A stretch of 48,328 bases of DNA from Pelethousia sp034933245. Lineage in GTDB: Bacteria > Bacillota > Clostridia > Christensenellales > CAG-138. Positions within the stretch are counted from its first letter, which is position 1. The number at the start of each line of letters is the position of its first letter. Below, piece by piece: positions 22,506 to 31,417 of this stretch. The stretch is taken from positions 1-48,328 of the forward strand of contig JAYFNX010000061.1 of NCBI GenBank assembly GCA_034933245.1, in the 5' to 3' direction. The notes beneath the pieces were generated by a model. That model was not told the DNA's origin. It did no database searches and was given only the letters and a program-made list of their open reading frames with translations. Both the position numbers and the translations under genes were made by a program.

Positions 22506-24014
22506 TCATGATAACAATGCTGCGGCCGCCTGCGTAAGGGGGATCAGATCCGTTGGATCAAAGTATTGTATGTCGAATTTGCGGTTTAGGGCGCCGAAAT
22601 GCTTCACGCCGAAAGCAATTTTATGCAGGTAGGAAAAGACACCGATTGCACCGGGAGAAAAATCATTCGCTTGCTTGCCATAAAGAGCCCGCAGATCCGG
22701 CAAGTCTGCGAAAATTTCTTGCACGGTTTCCCCGTATTTTTTCAGATGGGACGGCACATGCCCTTGCGCGATGGAATCGCCGATGTTTTTCGCGCTCATA
22801 GCGGCCGCCATGGCGGCTCTGCAAAGGCCAATGGCCTGTACATAACCGTTCCCAAGGGCCAGCGCCTTAAATACGGCGTCTTCCGAAGCAAATCCGCCCG
22901 TAACAGCCATTGCCGGGAGGGAAAGACCTTCCTTTTTTAATTTATCAGCGATGCGAACCAGCGTGCTCTCCAGCATGACAGAGGGCATGCCCCACTCGTT
23001 CATCATCTTGCAGGGACTATAGCCGCTGCCGCCGCCCGCACCGTCAAACGTAACCATATCCACCTGGTTATGGGATGCGATACGCAGCACACGCTCGATA
23101 TCCGCCTGGTCGAACCCGGCCATTTTGAAGTATACGTTCTTCATACCTAGGGCGCGGAGTTCCTGAATGCGCTTTTCAAAGAACGCTTCATCCCAAAGGG
23201 GGAGCCTGCCATACATGTTGAAGTTGGGACATAGACCGGCCTCGTATGCCTTTTGTATGGCGGGATCGGACGGATCGGGATACACGAGAAAGCCCAATTG
23301 CTGCTTTTCCAGCGCAGCCTGCAGGTTGGGCAACCGATTCACCGGCTGCGTACCCTTTGCGGACTGGCCAAATTTAAATTCGATAGCCTCTGCGCCATAC
23401 TTTTGTATGGAGATCTCGGGCACCCCCAGCATGTCGTCCTCCACGTTGCACTGGGGGACGATCTGCCCATAGCCCCGGTTATACTTTTGAAAGCTTTGTA
23501 TGATTTCCCCCATAAACGGGAAATCCACTATTTTACCATGCTCAATTTTGAGATTTTTATCTTTGCTTTTAGCATCTTCGCCAACCATGCAGGTAACGCC
23601 GGCCATGGCCGCACCACCAAAATAATCGCGCCAGTTGAGCTTAATGAGGGCGGGCAGGATGATTGGCATGGCCAGCTTCACTTTGTGGGTCGTTCCATAT
23701 TCGCGCGCAAGGTTTACGTTGAAAATTGTGGCGCTCTCATATTCGGCTTTTGCCCCAATAGCGCCAAACACCCGGCCGTTGATATTGAAGTGGGAATAAT
23801 CCAAGGGATATTTTTTTTCAGATGCAATCTGGTTGGCCCCGGTGGTGGTTGGATAGACCGTCTGTGAGCCGAGAACCGCGGCAAGGCCTAACTCGCACGG
23901 ACCCGTGCAGTCCTCCGAACAAAGAGAGCACATGCCGGAAACAGGGGTGAGGAATTTGCTCTTGTTCTGCGTGCTGGCAAAGCCCGAACTTAGGGATGGG
24001 GAATACGACATCAT
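22506..24014 (-). CDS. FMN-dependent glutamate synthase family protein
   Basis: A 502-residue protein matching the FMN-binding synthase domain of glutamate synthase as a stand-alone protein. It includes VTFDGAGGGSGYSPCKMMNEWGMP (phosphate/FMN-binding loop) and AVTGGFASEDAVFKALALGNGYVQAIGLCRAAM near the C-terminus. The N-terminus carries an unusual cysteine cluster, CSLCSEDCTGPCELG (residues 28-42), that could bind iron-sulfur. Archaeal-type glutamate synthases spread these functions over separate proteins, and no glutaminase or reductase partner is nearby, so its electron donor and even its amide substrate are unclear. AGGAGG lies five bases before ATG 24014. Confidence 0.85.
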   Translation of the reverse strand: MMSYSPSLSSGFASTQNKSKFLTPVSGMCSLCSEDCTGPCELGLAAVLGSQTVYPTTTGANQIASEKKYPLDYSHFNINGRVFGAIGAKAEYESATIFNVNLAREYGTTHKVKLAMPIILPALIKLNWRDYFGGAAMAGVTCMVGEDAKSKDKNLKIEHGKIVDFPFMGEIIQSFQKYNRGYGQIVPQCNVEDDMLGVPEISIQKYGAEAIEFKFGQSAKGTQPVNRLPNLQAALEKQQLGFLVYPDPSDPAIQKAYEAGLCPNFNMYGRLPLWDEAFFEKRIQELRALGMKNVYFKMAGFDQADIERVLRIASHNQVDMVTFDGAGGGSGYSPCKMMNEWGMPSVMLESTLVRIADKLKKEGLSLPAMAVTGGFASEDAVFKALALGNGYVQAIGLCRAAMAAAMSAKNIGDSIAQGHVPSHLKKYGETVQEIFADLPDLRALYGKQANDFSPGAIGVFSYLHKIAFGVKHFGALNRKFDIQYFDPTDLIPLTQAAAALLS

Positions 24015-24363
24015 GGATACCTCCTAGAAAATATTGGGTTCGGCGTTACAAGGATAGGATGGTTTTATGCACAGTACCCTGGATAAACTGCACGGGTATG
24101 CAAGAAGACGCTGTATTCGCAGACATCTTATGATGCGCGGCACTTTACGAAAACGGCAAAACAAACAAGCCTTCCCATCTGCAAGGAATACATCGCCTCT
24201 CATTTCGCCCCAAAGGATTGGCATATGCCCACGCTGTCGGAAAAATAACCCATGGGCGGGTGACCTATTCGTCATTTCGTTTGATGTTCTGTTGGGGCGC
24301 CTTTATACGTATAAAATAAAAAAATTCGAAATGTTGGACCTGGATATGGGCGCTGCCCCTCGA
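24015..24363. other. Intergenic region, 349 bases, with one perfect palindrome
   Basis: No supported gene. TTTATACGTATAAA (24302-24315) is a perfect 14-bp palindrome that overlaps -10-like hexamers in both directions (TTGATG-17-TATACG on plus), as expected for an operator. Possible frames here are overlapping and lack ribosome binding sites. Confidence 0.4.
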
Positions 24364-24762
24364 TTAATCGGGGCGCGGCCGTATGGATTCGAAAGCCGCT
24401 TCTTCACGGGCTTCCCGCTTGCATCCGTGCTTGCGGCATCCGCCGCATCCGCAATAGGCCTCTTTGCCGTCGCAAAGCAAATAGTCGCCCCCCTCAATTT
24501 TGAAGGGTAGCCCTTCCACTAATGCATGGGCAAGCTTTTTTCTTGCGTTGTTATAGACCTGCTGAACGGTGGTTCTCGCAATTTTCATATATCCGCTGCA
24601 TTCTTCCTGGGTAAACCCCTCGTTATCGATTAAACGAATGGTTTCATATTCGTCCACGGTTATGGTAACCGGGGCAAGCGATGCGGATTTTTCGATTAGC
24701 GGGGCAAACTCACTTGCCTTGGGAAGGCGGCAGACCTTCCTCCATTTCCTTGGGCGGGGCAT
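24364..24762 (-). CDS. DUF134 (UPF0251) helix-turn-helix protein
   Basis: A 132-residue protein starting MPRPRKWRKVCRLP, the fixed opening of the DUF134 family. It then shows the DEYETIRLIDNEGFTQEECSGYMKIARTTVQQVYNNARKKLAHALVEG block, a sigma-region-4-like helix-turn-helix. The C-terminal tail holds a cysteine/histidine group (CGCGGCRKHGC), suggesting metal or redox sensing. AAAGGAGAG precedes ATG 24762; the longer in-frame start would include the leader. The family is annotated as a DNA-binding protein of unknown target, often near nitrogenase-like or Mo/Fe-protein genes. Confidence 0.88.
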   Translation of the reverse strand: MPRPRKWRKVCRLPKASEFAPLIEKSASLAPVTITVDEYETIRLIDNEGFTQEECSGYMKIARTTVQQVYNNARKKLAHALVEGLPFKIEGGDYLLCDGKEAYCGCGGCRKHGCKREAREEAAFESIRPRPD

Positions 24763-24786
24763 AAACTCTCCTTTCAGGCAAACGCG

Positions 24787-24877
24787 CTGCACCTTTGAAC
24801 GAAAACCGTGGATCCTGTTCCTATCGCTTGGAATCCCGCAAGATAAAGGGTAACTCGATCCGTTCCCCATGGTGCAG
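24787..24877 (-). promoter_or_regulatory. Structured leader of the DUF134 gene
   Basis: Between the promoter at 24913-24940 and the ATG at 24762 lies a leader of about 145 bases. Its ends GGTGCAG (24871-24877 on plus) and CTGCACC (24787-24793) are complementary, closing an 80-base loop. I cannot match it to a riboswitch class. Confidence 0.3.
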
Positions 24878-24912
24878 ACACAAGTTTATGACATATGCTA
24901 TTTATACTTTCT

Positions 24913-24940
24913 ATTATACGAGGTTTCCAGCATAGGTCAA
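24913..24940 (-). promoter_or_regulatory. Promoter of the DUF134 gene
   Basis: On the minus strand TTGACC (24935-24940) and TATAAT (24913-24918) are separated by 16 bases. Confidence 0.6.
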
Positions 24941-25032
24941 GAACCCCGGTACAAATAATTTTGCTTGAGCAAACAAGGAACAGCGGATGCGTAAACGCGG
25001 GCAAGTTCACAATCGCGCTCCCTATGCCCGCA

Positions 25033-25055
25033 AAGAAAAAGACGCTTTCGTCTTT
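25033..25055 (-). terminator. Terminator of the PucR-type gene, overlapping its stop codon
   Basis: On the minus strand AAAGACG-AAAG-CGTCTTT followed by TTC forms a compact hairpin with T run, beginning inside the TAA stop. Confidence 0.7.
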
Positions 25056-26679
25056 ATAAGGTCCACTTGGGATGAATCATCATGTACATTTTCAGGGCCA
25101 ATTCGGCGCTTAGCTGATTATCATGGGAGTGAAGGTCAACGCCCAGCACCTCGCAAATTTTGGAAAACCTATATTTAATGGAATTATAGTGAATGAACAT
25201 AGCCTCGCCGGCGGACTTTAAGTTCCAACCGCATCGTACGACAGTTTGCAGCGTATCTACCAGGCAGGCATGATACCGGGCATCGTAATCCACCAGCGGT
25301 TGTATGTATTGCTGGAAGAATTCCTCGCTTTCCTCGCTGTGGGCTGCTCCGGCCAGCAGCCTGTATACGCCCAGTTGATCGTAAAACAAAGCGCAGTCGA
25401 ACCAGTCCATTTGATAGCCCAGCGTAATGGCCATACGGGCCTCGGCATAGCTCTGATGGATGTTGCGCACATTGGTATAACGGCCACCTACGCCCATGGT
25501 GATGGTAAATGGGACGGAAGATGCAGCCAAATTCTCGCGAATTCTATGAAAAATTGCTTCCAGCATGGCAAACAGGGCTTGCGCGCCGGTGGCCTTTTCG
25601 GAAAGGATAAAGACCACGGCATCGCTTTGCCGGTAATATTTGGCCGCCGGGAAACTATGAAGCATGTGCTGAATGGACGTCTCCGATATGGTGTGCGCCG
25701 CAGCTTCCAGTTTTTCGTTGGTCTGGGCATCCAAACTCCGATTGTAATATTTCTTAATGTTGTTAATATCTACAATCACCACTAGGCCGCCATTGCTTAA
25801 ATCCCAGCCATAAAGACGCGCGCGGTTATGGATTTCCATTTCGGTTTTTACATTGTTGGTCAGCAGGTCCTCGAAGAAAGCATTTTTATATTTCTCTTCC
25901 GTGTTTTGGTTGGAGATGCGGGTTAGCATGCGCAAAATCAACACAACACCGGCGTACTCTAATGCTGTTCGCACCGTATTGTCCTCAACATCTGCGTTCG
26001 TGTCCGGGGGCGTGACCAAATAGCCGAACTGCTTGGTGTCGTTGGCAACGGGATAAGATTCGTAAGAAGCCAAAATATCCGGAGAGAAATTATCCAGATT
26101 CAGATGCGTTAGGTGCAAGGCGATTTTACTGTTATAATCCGAGCAATAGCATTGGCGGAAGTGCATATCGATAAACACGGTAGGCCTTCCCAGTATGGCG
26201 CTGAGGGCCTGTAAAATCTCCGGAACGCTGTTGTTGTTGACCGCCAGGTCAATAAACTCCTTGTGGATTTTACTGGCCTGCAATAACATAGCCGCCTGCT
26301 TGTCCACAATTCGGGAAAGTGTGGGGTTGATGATATCGCAAAAGGCATATTGTTCCGGTACGGAAATAAGCGGGAAGTCCAGCTTGTTGGCCATGTCGAT
26401 TGCCATTTGAGGCACGGGCGTAAAATAGCGGCTGCATTTAAGCCCAAGCCCGGATACGTTTCGGGATGCCAGCGTTTCAATGAGCGTTGCCAGGCCACCG
26501 GGTGCATCCTTAAAGGCATAGCCGGTCATGACGACAAACTCCCCGCCTCGAAGCCACGTAGTGCCGTCAGGCGCATCTACAACGGTAACTGTGGATATAT
26601 TGCGGTGCAAGCCCAATCCGCCCGCGATCACCTTGAGTCCTTTAATTGTGGGCAGTTGAAGCAATTCGGATACGATCAT
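25054..26679 (-). CDS. PucR-family transcriptional regulator
   Basis: A 541-residue regulator. An N-terminal PucR ligand-sensing domain is at about residues 5-125 (PTIKGLKVIAGG, RGGEFVVMTGYAF), a central GGDEF-like region typical of CdaR/PucR proteins at about 290-410, and a C-terminal PucR helix-turn-helix domain (about 480-535: TVVRCGWNLKSAGEAMFIHYNSIKYRFSKICEVLG). Such proteins activate purine, amino-acid or amide catabolism genes in response to an intermediate. It is divergent from two membrane proteins and an M20 amidohydrolase, which are its probable targets. AAAGGAG precedes the ATG. Confidence 0.88.
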   Translation of the reverse strand: MIVSELLQLPTIKGLKVIAGGLGLHRNISTVTVVDAPDGTTWLRGGEFVVMTGYAFKDAPGGLATLIETLASRNVSGLGLKCSRYFTPVPQMAIDMANKLDFPLISVPEQYAFCDIINPTLSRIVDKQAAMLLQASKIHKEFIDLAVNNNSVPEILQALSAILGRPTVFIDMHFRQCYCSDYNSKIALHLTHLNLDNFSPDILASYESYPVANDTKQFGYLVTPPDTNADVEDNTVRTALEYAGVVLILRMLTRISNQNTEEKYKNAFFEDLLTNNVKTEMEIHNRARLYGWDLSNGGLVVIVDINNIKKYYNRSLDAQTNEKLEAAAHTISETSIQHMLHSFPAAKYYRQSDAVVFILSEKATGAQALFAMLEAIFHRIRENLAASSVPFTITMGVGGRYTNVRNIHQSYAEARMAITLGYQMDWFDCALFYDQLGVYRLLAGAAHSEESEEFFQQYIQPLVDYDARYHACLVDTLQTVVRCGWNLKSAGEAMFIHYNSIKYRFSKICEVLGVDLHSHDNQLSAELALKMYMMIHPKWTL

Positions 26680-27294
26680 ATCGTTTCTCCTTTCCGATTG
26701 ACGCCTTTATTTTAACACATGAATTGTACATAAAATACAAAAATGAGCGAGCACAATGCCGCGCAGACGGACGGGCATATCGCCGTACATCCTAAGAAAA
26801 TAGCACAATGTACTTTTATCATAACATAAAATTAGAGATAAAATCATATACTTACCGTATAATAATATATAAAATATATTGTATTACATGTATAGATAAG
26901 GCAGAAAATGCAAAAAAACACAGATAAAACAACGAATTTTGGCTATATTTATCGAAAAAAAAGAATTTTCTTCAAACAAAATGAAGAGAGATTGTATGCC
27001 GTATAGCAATTAAGACCAACAAACCAGGGGGAATGGTCGTATGGAACGCACATGAATTATACCATAAGGACAGACTAACGGAATAAATATTATACTATAA
27101 ATATAATTTAAAGCACCAAAAGGTGTGCTATGATGAAAATGTACTTAAGGACCAAAACACATCGCTGGCTGCCGGCGCCAGACAATGGTGTGACATGGTA
27201 AACACTTACAAACAGGGAAAATCACAGGAAACAAAAGGGTATACCCGAAGCCAATTCATCTCAAAATAATCGTAGGTATTCGAGAGGAGTTAGT
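26680..27294. other. 615-base AT-rich divergent control region
   Basis: No full-size gene. It contains TTGTA-N7-TACAA (26724-26740), a markedly AT-rich core at about 26815-27110 with several -10-like hexamers, a CACC-AAAA-GGTG hairpin (27114-27125) and the palindrome GGGTATACCC (27237-27246). The most plausible plus-strand promoter is AGGACA-18-TATACT (27067-27096). The length and composition suggest multi-site regulator binding or a bendable looped region between the PucR gene and its targets. Confidence 0.5.
27130..27201 (+). CDS. Possible 23-residue leader peptide
   Basis: Starts with ATG ATG after AAAAGGTG (six bases spacing) inside the leader of the DUF5058 operon and encodes MMKMYLRTKTHRW... 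ending VTW. Its ribosome binding site is also one arm of the CACC-AAAA-GGTG hairpin, which could mask it. It may regulate translation of the operon or be chance; no family is recognisable at this length. Confidence 0.25.
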   Translation: MMKMYLRTKTHRWLPAPDNGVTW

Positions 27295-28002
27295 ATGGAC
27301 AATCTGACAATTGCAAATTCCCCGATCGTATGGCTGTTGTGTGGCGTTACGGTTATTATCGCCCTGGGTCAGGCACTGATCTACATGGGTATGGCCAGAA
27401 AGACCGCGAAAGAAATTAACCTATCCACAGAAATCACCAAGAAAGCCACCCGCATTGGCTTGGTCTCCGCCATTGGCCCGGCTATGGGCGTGTTTATCGT
27501 AATGGTAGGCCTTATGACGGCTATCGGCGGCCCTATGAGCTGGCTGCGTCTTTCTATCATCGGCGCGGCTCCTACAGAGCTCACCGCAGCAACCTTGGGC
27601 GCAACAGCAGCGGGCGTGGAACTAGGCGGCGAGGGCTATACTCTCACAATCATGGCGGTTTCTTGGTTTGCCATGGCTCTTAATGGCGCTGGCTGGCTGG
27701 TGATGACCGGGCTCTTTACGCCGGGCCTTGAGAAACTCAGGGATAAGCTTTGCGGAGGAGACACGCACTGGCTGGCTGCTTTCAGCGCGGCGTGCTCCCT
27801 TGGTATTTTCGGATACTTGAATCAAAACGAAATCATTAAAGGTGTGAGCAACGCAGTGGCCTCCATTTCCGGCGCGCTGTGCATGATGGCGATCGTTAAG
27901 TGGCTGGCGCCCAAATGCCCCAAGATCATGGAATATTCCCTGGGTATTGCCATGCTCTTCGGTATGTTCTGCTCCATTATTTGCGATGTCATTAAGGCGT
28001 AA
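27295..28002 (+). CDS. DUF5058-like integral membrane protein
   Basis: A 235-residue protein with five to six membrane helices and Gly/Ala-rich helix-packing segments (GLVSAIGPAMGVFIVMVGLM). It resembles the DUF5058 family of uncharacterised clostridial membrane proteins. It is followed after 42 bases by a second membrane protein and then a peptidase M20 gene, so the two hydrophobic proteins may form a two-subunit transporter for the hydrolase's substrate. AGAGGAG precedes ATG 27295. The function is inferred from context only. Confidence 0.65.
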   Translation: MDNLTIANSPIVWLLCGVTVIIALGQALIYMGMARKTAKEINLSTEITKKATRIGLVSAIGPAMGVFIVMVGLMTAIGGPMSWLRLSIIGAAPTELTAATLGATAAGVELGGEGYTLTIMAVSWFAMALNGAGWLVMTGLFTPGLEKLRDKLCGGDTHWLAAFSAACSLGIFGYLNQNEIIKGVSNAVASISGALCMMAIVKWLAPKCPKIMEYSLGIAMLFGMFCSIICDVIKA

Positions 28003-28044
28003 ACGCGGCATTCGATGCGATAGAAAGATTTTAGGAGGTTCATT

Positions 28045-28716
28045 ATGGAACAAAATGTGATGACCCAATGGAAAAAAAGAAGTGTTCGTATCGGCGCGCC
28101 TACCAACCTTTTGGCCGCACTTACGGCTTTTCTACCGGTAATCTGGATGTGCTCCACTTACCAATGCTGGCCGAGCCTGGAGCTGGTGCTAAAGGCTTGG
28201 GGCCTTACCGCCTTGTCCTTCGGCGCGTTTTACATCGTTGAGCCTGTTTCTTATTATGCCGCACTTGGCCTCACCGGCACCTACCTTAGCTTCCTCTCCG
28301 GCAACATCGGCAATATGCGCTTACCCTGCGCGGCATTAGCACAGGAAGCCACGAAAAGCGAGCCCGGCACGCTCCAAGCGGAGATCGTCTCCACGATGAG
28401 CATCTGCGGTTCCATCGTTACCAACCTGGTCTTTACTACCCTGGCAGCCATTGTCGGCACCGCGGTGGTGGCCGTATTGCCCGCCTTTATCGTAACCGCA
28501 CTCACGAAATATGCAGCAGGCGCTATCTTTGGCGCAACCTTTGGACAGTTTGCCATGAAGCATCCCAAGGTGGCTGTTTTCTCCCTGGGCGTGCCCCTCA
28601 TTCTTAAGCTCACGACCAGCCTGCCTTCGTGGCTGCTGATTGTCGTAGCGGTGTTTGGCAGCGTCGGCATTGCCCGGTTGTTCTTTGTGCAGGAGCAGAA
28701 GAAAAAGGCTGCTTAA
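28045..28716 (+). CDS. Integral membrane protein, probable partner of the DUF5058-like protein
   Basis: A 223-residue protein with about six hydrophobic segments and an internal loop containing NMRLPCAALAQEATKSEPGT. No named family is recognised with confidence. TAGGAGG gives a strong start at 28045. It is always tightly placed between the DUF5058-like gene and the M20 gene here, with 42- and 39-base gaps, which suggests a permease-like complex made with its upstream neighbour. Confidence 0.6.
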   Translation: MEQNVMTQWKKRSVRIGAPTNLLAALTAFLPVIWMCSTYQCWPSLELVLKAWGLTALSFGAFYIVEPVSYYAALGLTGTYLSFLSGNIGNMRLPCAALAQEATKSEPGTLQAEIVSTMSICGSIVTNLVFTTLAAIVGTAVVAVLPAFIVTALTKYAAGAIFGATFGQFAMKHPKVAVFSLGVPLILKLTTSLPSWLLIVVAVFGSVGIARLFFVQEQKKKAA

Positions 28717-28755
28717 GCAAATTGTTTGGTTAACCCCTGGGGGAAAGGAAAAGTT

Positions 28756-29940
28756 ATGTGGAAAGAATGTAAAGATTTGCAGGAAACCGTCGTAAAAATG
28801 CGGCGGGATCTCCATCGGATCCCTGAAGTGGGTACGGACCTACCCATGACACGTGCGTATGTATGCAAAAAGCTCGATGAACTTGGCGTTCCCTATCGCC
28901 TTTTCAAGCAGGACTCCGGTTTGGTAGCCACCATCCAGGGTGGAAAGCCCGGCAAAGTCATCGCCCTGCGGGCGGATATGGATGCGCTGCCGATACATGA
29001 GGAGACCGGTCTGCCTTTTGCTTCCGAACACCCGGGGTGTATGCATGCCTGCGGGCACGATACCCATATGGCCATGCTTCTGGCTACGGCCCAGGTTCTC
29101 AATGCGCATAAAGCGGAGATTCCCGGCACGGTCAAGCTCCTATTCCAAACTGGTGAGGAAATCGCCAAGGGCGCGAAAATTGCCGTTGCGGAAGGCGCCT
29201 TGAAGGATCCCGAGGTGGACGCCGTATTTGGCACCCATATCGGCAGCATAATCGGAAAAGATATCCCCACCGGGACCTTTATCGTAACGCCGGGTTGCAG
29301 CATGGCTTCCTTCGATAAATACATCATCAAGATTAAGGGCATGGGATGCCATGGCTCCACACCGGAAAAAGGCATAGATCCTATTTTGGTAGGCTCCAAT
29401 ATTGTGATGGCGTTGCAGGAAATCGTTTCTCGTGAAATCGCCGCCACCCGCCCCAAAGTTTTGACGGTTGGGCAGTTCCATGCGGGCTTCGCCTACAATG
29501 TAATTCCGACGGAGGCCGTCATTGAAGGCACCATTCGTGCCCTTGAAGAAGAGGTGCGCCTGTACATCGCCCGGCGCATTAAAGAAATCTCTCAAAGCAT
29601 TGCGACTGCTTATAAGGCCGAATGTGAGGTTGAGATGGTTTGGGGTGCGCCCCCTGTCACGAATGACGATGAAATGGCCGCCCTGGCCGCACGTGCCGCC
29701 AAGAAGGTGCTGGGTGAAAACATGGTTATCACCAGTGTGCCGGCACCCAATATGGGCGGCGAAGACTTTGCTTACTTCCTGGCGGAGAAACCGGGTGCTT
29801 TTATGTTCCTGAGCTCGGCCAATCCTGCGAAACATACCGATATCCCCCACCATAATCCCAAGTTTGACGTAGATGAGGACGTCATGTGGGAAGGCGCGGC
29901 CGTATTTGCCGCTATTGTGGAGGAATTCTTAGGTATGTGA
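28756..29940 (+). CDS. M20-family (M20D) amidohydrolase
   Basis: A 394-residue metal-dependent hydrolase of the aminoacylase/hippurate hydrolase group. Metal-ligand motifs are in CMHACGHDTHMAMLL, the catalytic pair in TGEEIAKGAK, and further ligands in the histidine of THIGS and in the C-terminal HHNPKF. A lid dimerisation domain lies at about 180-300 (GMGCHGSTPEKGIDPI, AFNVIP-like AYNVIPTEA). It removes N-acyl or amide groups from amino acids. AAAGGAAAAG sets the start at ATG 28756; an in-frame TTG at 28726 would add ten poorly conserved residues. Confidence 0.9.
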   Translation: MWKECKDLQETVVKMRRDLHRIPEVGTDLPMTRAYVCKKLDELGVPYRLFKQDSGLVATIQGGKPGKVIALRADMDALPIHEETGLPFASEHPGCMHACGHDTHMAMLLATAQVLNAHKAEIPGTVKLLFQTGEEIAKGAKIAVAEGALKDPEVDAVFGTHIGSIIGKDIPTGTFIVTPGCSMASFDKYIIKIKGMGCHGSTPEKGIDPILVGSNIVMALQEIVSREIAATRPKVLTVGQFHAGFAYNVIPTEAVIEGTIRALEEEVRLYIARRIKEISQSIATAYKAECEVEMVWGAPPVTNDDEMAALAARAAKKVLGENMVITSVPAPNMGGEDFAYFLAEKPGAFMFLSSANPAKHTDIPHHNPKFDVDEDVMWEGAAVFAAIVEEFLGM

Positions 29941-29955
29941 TACCAACCTTTCTAA

Positions 29956-29992
29956 GGCCGGGGCGATTCTGCGCGCCCCGGCCAACTCTTTT
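29956..29992 (+). terminator. Terminator of the DUF5058-M20 operon
   Basis: GGCCGGGGCG (29956-29965) pairs with CGCCCCGGCC (29974-29983), followed by AACTCTTTT. Confidence 0.8.
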
Positions 29993-30019
29993 CTGGACGA
30001 ATACGTAAAAAGGAGATTC

Positions 30020-30310
30020 ATGATGCCGAATGTAAGCGGGTTGAGTTCCATTGGCCTTTATGTAATTTTATTGGCGGTTTTTTTTTACTTCGCCATTGTC
30101 ATGCCGGGGAAGAAGCGGAAGAAACAAGCGGAGTTCATGCAGGCGGGCGTGCTGGTAGGCGACCGCGTAATTACCATTGGCGGGATCATTGGAACGGTGG
30201 TGGATACGGATGCGGAGACCGTCCTTTTGGAGGTAAGCCCCAATAAAGACCAGGTTCGGATTATCCGGGCCGCCATCCAAACCGTGCAGAAGACCGGGAC
30301 TACAAAATAA
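30020..30310 (+). CDS. yajC: YajC, preprotein translocase-associated subunit
   Basis: A 96-residue protein with one N-terminal membrane helix (residues 10-28, GLYVILLAVFFYFAIVMPGKKRKKQ) and a soluble domain with the YajC motif VGDRVITIGGIIGTVV. It accompanies SecDF at the Sec translocase, but no secDF lies nearby here. AAAAGGAG precedes ATG 30020. Confidence 0.93.
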   Translation: MMPNVSGLSSIGLYVILLAVFFYFAIVMPGKKRKKQAEFMQAGVLVGDRVITIGGIIGTVVDTDAETVLLEVSPNKDQVRIIRAAIQTVQKTGTTK

Positions 30311-30645
30311 AGGCGTTCAGCGCTGCGCAAGACTTTTTACTCGCGAAGTACAGGCGCCCCGGCACATCCTCTCTTACGGATTCTGCAATAATTCCTTTCC
30401 CTCACGCTGGCGATTGAATCTGCCGCCGGGGGCTGTGGCACCCGAACCTCAAAAGGTTATTAATAGCCGAAAATCACACAAAATGAAAAGACTGGCGTAT
30501 CCGCTTATATGCAGCGCATACGCCAGTTTGTCGTTCAAAAGAAGACGGAGCTATGTACGCGCCCACGCTCCGGTTGGCTTGCCTATGCTGGGCCGCTGGA
30601 CCTACACGCACAGGGGGAGAAATAGACAAGCAGAAGGGGCCGCTC
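30311..30645. other. Intergenic region, 335 bases
   Basis: No gene is supported. The only clear element is the terminator at 30491-30532. The rest is of ordinary composition with no repeats. Confidence 0.5.
30491..30532. terminator. Bidirectional terminator
   Basis: ACTGGCGTAT (30491-30500) pairs with ATACGCCAGT (30518-30527). On the minus strand it is followed by CTTTTC and ends the sigma-like gene; on the plus strand by TTGTCGTT. Confidence 0.7.
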
Positions 30646-31158
30646 TTAAAACAGTTGGAATATATTATCATTGAACCAGGTATAGCCTAAGTCCAAGGCC
30701 GGCAGGATATTCAGCCGAATAAGAAGGCCTACCAGAAGCCACGCCAATACAACCGCCAAAAGGAGATTCAGCAGGAACATAAGCGTGCTTCGGATTTTCC
30801 ATAGCGTCCCCCTGCGTGAAGATAGCGCCTGGGAAGGCGCGCTTTTAGGCTGGGCGACATCAAGAGAAAGCGCAGGCCCCCCTGCTGCCTCCGAACTGAG
30901 GGGACGACCGGAAAGATACGATGCAATCTCCTCAAGCGCATATCCCTTCAGGAACGGCCAATAATCATCCCCATCATAGTTTACAACGGCGAGCGTATCG
31001 AAGGCCTTGAGAAAAACGGATTTTGTAATATTAAGGGAGGCCTGCTCATTCTTTACATGGGAGTAGGCTAAAGTATAGACTTTGGCGCTGTATTCGTGGT
31101 AAAATTCTGATTTATATTGGCTGCCTTCACGGAATTGCTCCGCGGTATAGTGCCGCAT
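30646..31158 (-). CDS. Sigma-70 region-2-like protein with C-terminal membrane anchor
   Basis: A 170-residue protein. The N-terminal half (about residues 18-80, FYHEYSAKVYTLAYSHVKNEQASLNITKSVFLKAFDTL) follows the pattern of sigma-70 region 2 of ECF factors, with LNITKSVFLKAF replacing the usual DLTQEVFLRAF. There is no region 4. A basic/Ser-rich linker precedes a strong membrane segment (about 130-153, LMFLLNLLLAVVLAWLLVGLLI), so the sigma-like part would be tethered. AGGAGG sets ATG 31158. It is divergent from the polysaccharide cluster; whether it still binds RNA polymerase is unknown. Confidence 0.55.
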   Translation of the reverse strand: MRHYTAEQFREGSQYKSEFYHEYSAKVYTLAYSHVKNEQASLNITKSVFLKAFDTLAVVNYDGDDYWPFLKGYALEEIASYLSGRPLSSEAAGGPALSLDVAQPKSAPSQALSSRRGTLWKIRSTLMFLLNLLLAVVLAWLLVGLLIRLNILPALDLGYTWFNDNIFQLF

Positions 31159-31319
31159 ACTGACCTCCTGGCGCTGCATATGCAGAATTTACATTTTTCA
31201 GAGTGAACGCAAATTTATTTTATCACGTATGACCTTGAATTGTCCAACTTTGGGAGAGCACTTTCCAGTTTATTCCTATAGAATGCATAAACAATCTTTC
31301 CAATATGCAGAATTTGTAT

Positions 31320-31396
31320 TATAATCACAAAGAAAAGGGAATAAACAGGGCCTTTGGCCAACACAATTTGAAAATCCCCATAAGATATACTATTGT
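31320..31396 (+). promoter_or_regulatory. Two possible promoters of the polysaccharide cluster
   Basis: TTTCCA (31297-31302) with TATAAT (31320-31325) and TTGAAA (31368-31373) with TATTGT (31391-31396) both have 17-base spacers and point to the gene at 31418. Confidence 0.45.
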
Positions 31397-31417
31397 TAAA
31401 GTGAGAATGGAATGTGA

